Source of the DNA: Saprospiraceae bacterium
GTDB lineage: Bacteria > Bacteroidota > Bacteroidia > Chitinophagales > Saprospiraceae
NCBI GenBank assembly: GCA_004297645.1
Contig: SCUG01000175.1
Span: 1 to 7,937 of the forward strand
DNA: 7,937 nt
Reading direction: 5' to 3'
The translations under genes and the position numbers were made by a program. This document shows, one piece after another, positions 7,337-7,937 of the stretch (positions are counted from its first letter, which is position 1; each line of letters opens with the position of its first letter). The notes below the pieces were generated by a model, which worked only from the letters and a program-made list of their open reading frames with translations, ran no database searches and was not told where the DNA came from.

Positions 7337-7371
7337 AGGGGGAACATGGGGGCTTCGCCCCCAGGCCCCCT
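7337..7371. repeat. Two-tier GC-rich stem-loop
   Basis: The inner stem TGGGGGC/GCCCCCA (7347-7353 with 7357-7363) has a TTC loop. An outer stem AGGGGG/CCCCCT (7337-7342 with 7366-7371) surrounds it, with a small asymmetric internal loop. No T tract follows, so a structural or REP-like repeat is more likely than a simple terminator. Confidence 0.55.
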
Positions 7372-7553
7372 TGTAGCAAAGTATTGGCGCTTATGCGCAA
7401 TTTAAGACCAACAATTTGTCGATAATTTCTGTCCTGCCGCCCGTTGTTCCGCTGGTGTTGGCTTTGCCAGGTTAGTAGTCAGCCACAGTCAAGTCAGATA
7501 AGTTGCGGTGCGCAGAGGCTCCATCAAAAATCACTTGAGAAAAAAGTGACGAA

Positions 7554-7657
7554 ATAATTTAACGCTGAGATAATTTAACGCAAAGACGCAAGGACGCAAG
7601 GACGCAAGGACGCAGAGACGCAAGGGCGCAAGGACGCAGAGACGCAAGGGCGCAGAG
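7554..7657 (+). repeat. 8-bp tandem repeat array, consensus ACGCAAGG
   Basis: Ten octamers run without gaps from 7578 to 7657, with variants ACGCAAAG, ACGCAAGG, ACGCAGAG, GCGCAAGG and GCGCAGAG. The 8-bp register extends upstream: ATAATTTA (7554-7561), ACGCTGAG (7562-7569) and ATAATTTA again (7570-7577). The period of 8 is not a multiple of 3 and the repeat lies outside any gene. It is a minisatellite-like array typical of intergenic DNA that expands by slippage or recombination. Confidence 0.85.
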
Positions 7658-7669
7658 TTGTATTTAGTT

Positions 7670-7701
7670 CCTTGCGTCCTTGCGTCTTTGCGTCCTTGCG
7701 T
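7670..7701 (-). repeat. Inverted partner array of four octamers
   Basis: Four units, CCTTGCGT, CCTTGCGT, CTTTGCGT and CCTTGCGT, are the reverse complement of the array at 7578-7609. The two arms match at all but two positions over 33 bases (7577-7609 with 7670-7702), leaving a 60-base loop that itself carries the remaining octamers. The transcript could form a long hairpin. Confidence 0.8.
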
Positions 7702-7715
7702 TCAAATTTTATTTA

Positions 7716-7732
7716 TTGCGCCGAAGGCGCAA
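7716..7732. repeat. 7-bp GC-rich hairpin
   Basis: TTGCGCC (7716-7722) pairs perfectly with GGCGCAA (7726-7732) around a GAA loop. It lies nine bases before the terminator-like stem at 7741. Confidence 0.5.
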
Positions 7733-7740
7733 GTGCCTTC

Positions 7741-7762
7741 CCGCCTTTGGCGGCTTTTTTTT
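7741..7762 (+). terminator. Terminator-like stem with T8 tract
   Basis: CCGCC (7741-7745) pairs with GGCGG (7749-7753) around a TTT loop, followed by one C and eight T residues (7755-7762). This is the form of a plus-strand intrinsic terminator, although no plus-strand gene lies just upstream in this window. It may end read-through or an unannotated transcript across the octamer array. Confidence 0.5.
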
Positions 7763-7884
7763 GGCGCAGCGATGGGGAACCGTAGATGCTTAGCGGTATT
7801 TACCCACAGGTTTTCATCTCGACTTTAGCCATTTGAGCAACCCCGGTTATCAACAAACAAAAGTGCCGGGTTAGCGAGGGTTTT

Positions 7885-7925
7885 AGTTTTTGGATGTCGG
7901 TAGAAAATACCGACATTCAAAAACT
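7885..7925. repeat. 18-bp inverted repeat, possible terminator
   Basis: The arm 7885-7902 pairs with 7908-7925 over 18 positions with a single G-U pair (7893 with 7917) and a five-base GAAAA loop. The stem has a GATGTCGGTA core and a T5/A5 outer part, so it could act as a terminator for a gene lying to the right on the minus strand. It could equally be a protein-binding palindrome. Confidence 0.55.
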
Positions 7926-7937
7926 GGCAGTCAACCG

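Larger units (their letters stand above)
7120..7937. other. Gene-free, repeat-rich intergenic region
   Basis: No credible reading frame is present on either strand. The region holds several GC-rich hairpins, an array of octamers with an inverted partner, a terminator-like stem with a T8 tract and a long inverted repeat near the right edge, each listed separately. The promoter of the haem protein should lie in the first 100 bases, but I found no clear TAnnTTTG element there. Confidence 0.7.

Noticed and set aside
7578..7701. A CRISPR array
   Set aside because: The units are 8 bp long with no spacers between them and they change orientation, so they do not fit repeat-spacer structure.

Overview
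The window looks like a chromosomal segment from a Bacteroidota bacterium, most likely a Saprospiraceae-like lineage. The main evidence is one long secreted protein with a signal peptide, a ladder of SprB-type and Ig-like repeats, and a type A C-terminal sorting domain of the type IX secretion system (T9SS), which is restricted to that phylum. A small membrane-anchored Haem_bd-type cytochrome and the general lack of Shine-Dalgarno motifs at the starts fit the same assignment. The family-level placement is an inference from domain style.

Layout. Positions 1-83 hold two perfect, back-to-back hairpins with A/T-flanked GC stems, which look like terminators. A weak minus-strand reading frame (100-306) runs toward them and may be a gene remnant. 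Positions 307-816 hold no convincing gene and act as the upstream region of the main gene. Positions 817-5688 (+) encode a 1623-residue modular surface or secreted protein. A perfect 15-bp hairpin (5700-5732) separates it from two minus-strand genes that converge on it: a conserved-looking protein of unknown function (frame 5754-6623, start uncertain) and, upstream of that, a membrane-anchored CxxCH haem-binding protein (6610-7119). The two minus-strand frames overlap by 14 bases if the longest start of the unknown protein is used. Positions 7120-7937 hold no gene. They carry a mosaic of hairpins, an array of 8-bp repeats with an inverted partner array, a terminator-like stem with a T8 tract, and an 18-bp inverted repeat near the right end.

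How the parts relate. The large protein would be exported by Sec, then carried across the outer membrane by T9SS and attached or released after its C-terminal domain is removed. No T9SS machinery gene is present here. The two minus-strand genes may be co-transcribed, but nothing links them functionally to the adhesin-like protein. I see no defence system, mobile element, CRISPR array, tRNA or rRNA. The most unusual material is the repeat-rich right-hand intergenic region and the alternating cysteine pattern of the SprB repeats. I did not find a clearly new multi-gene system.
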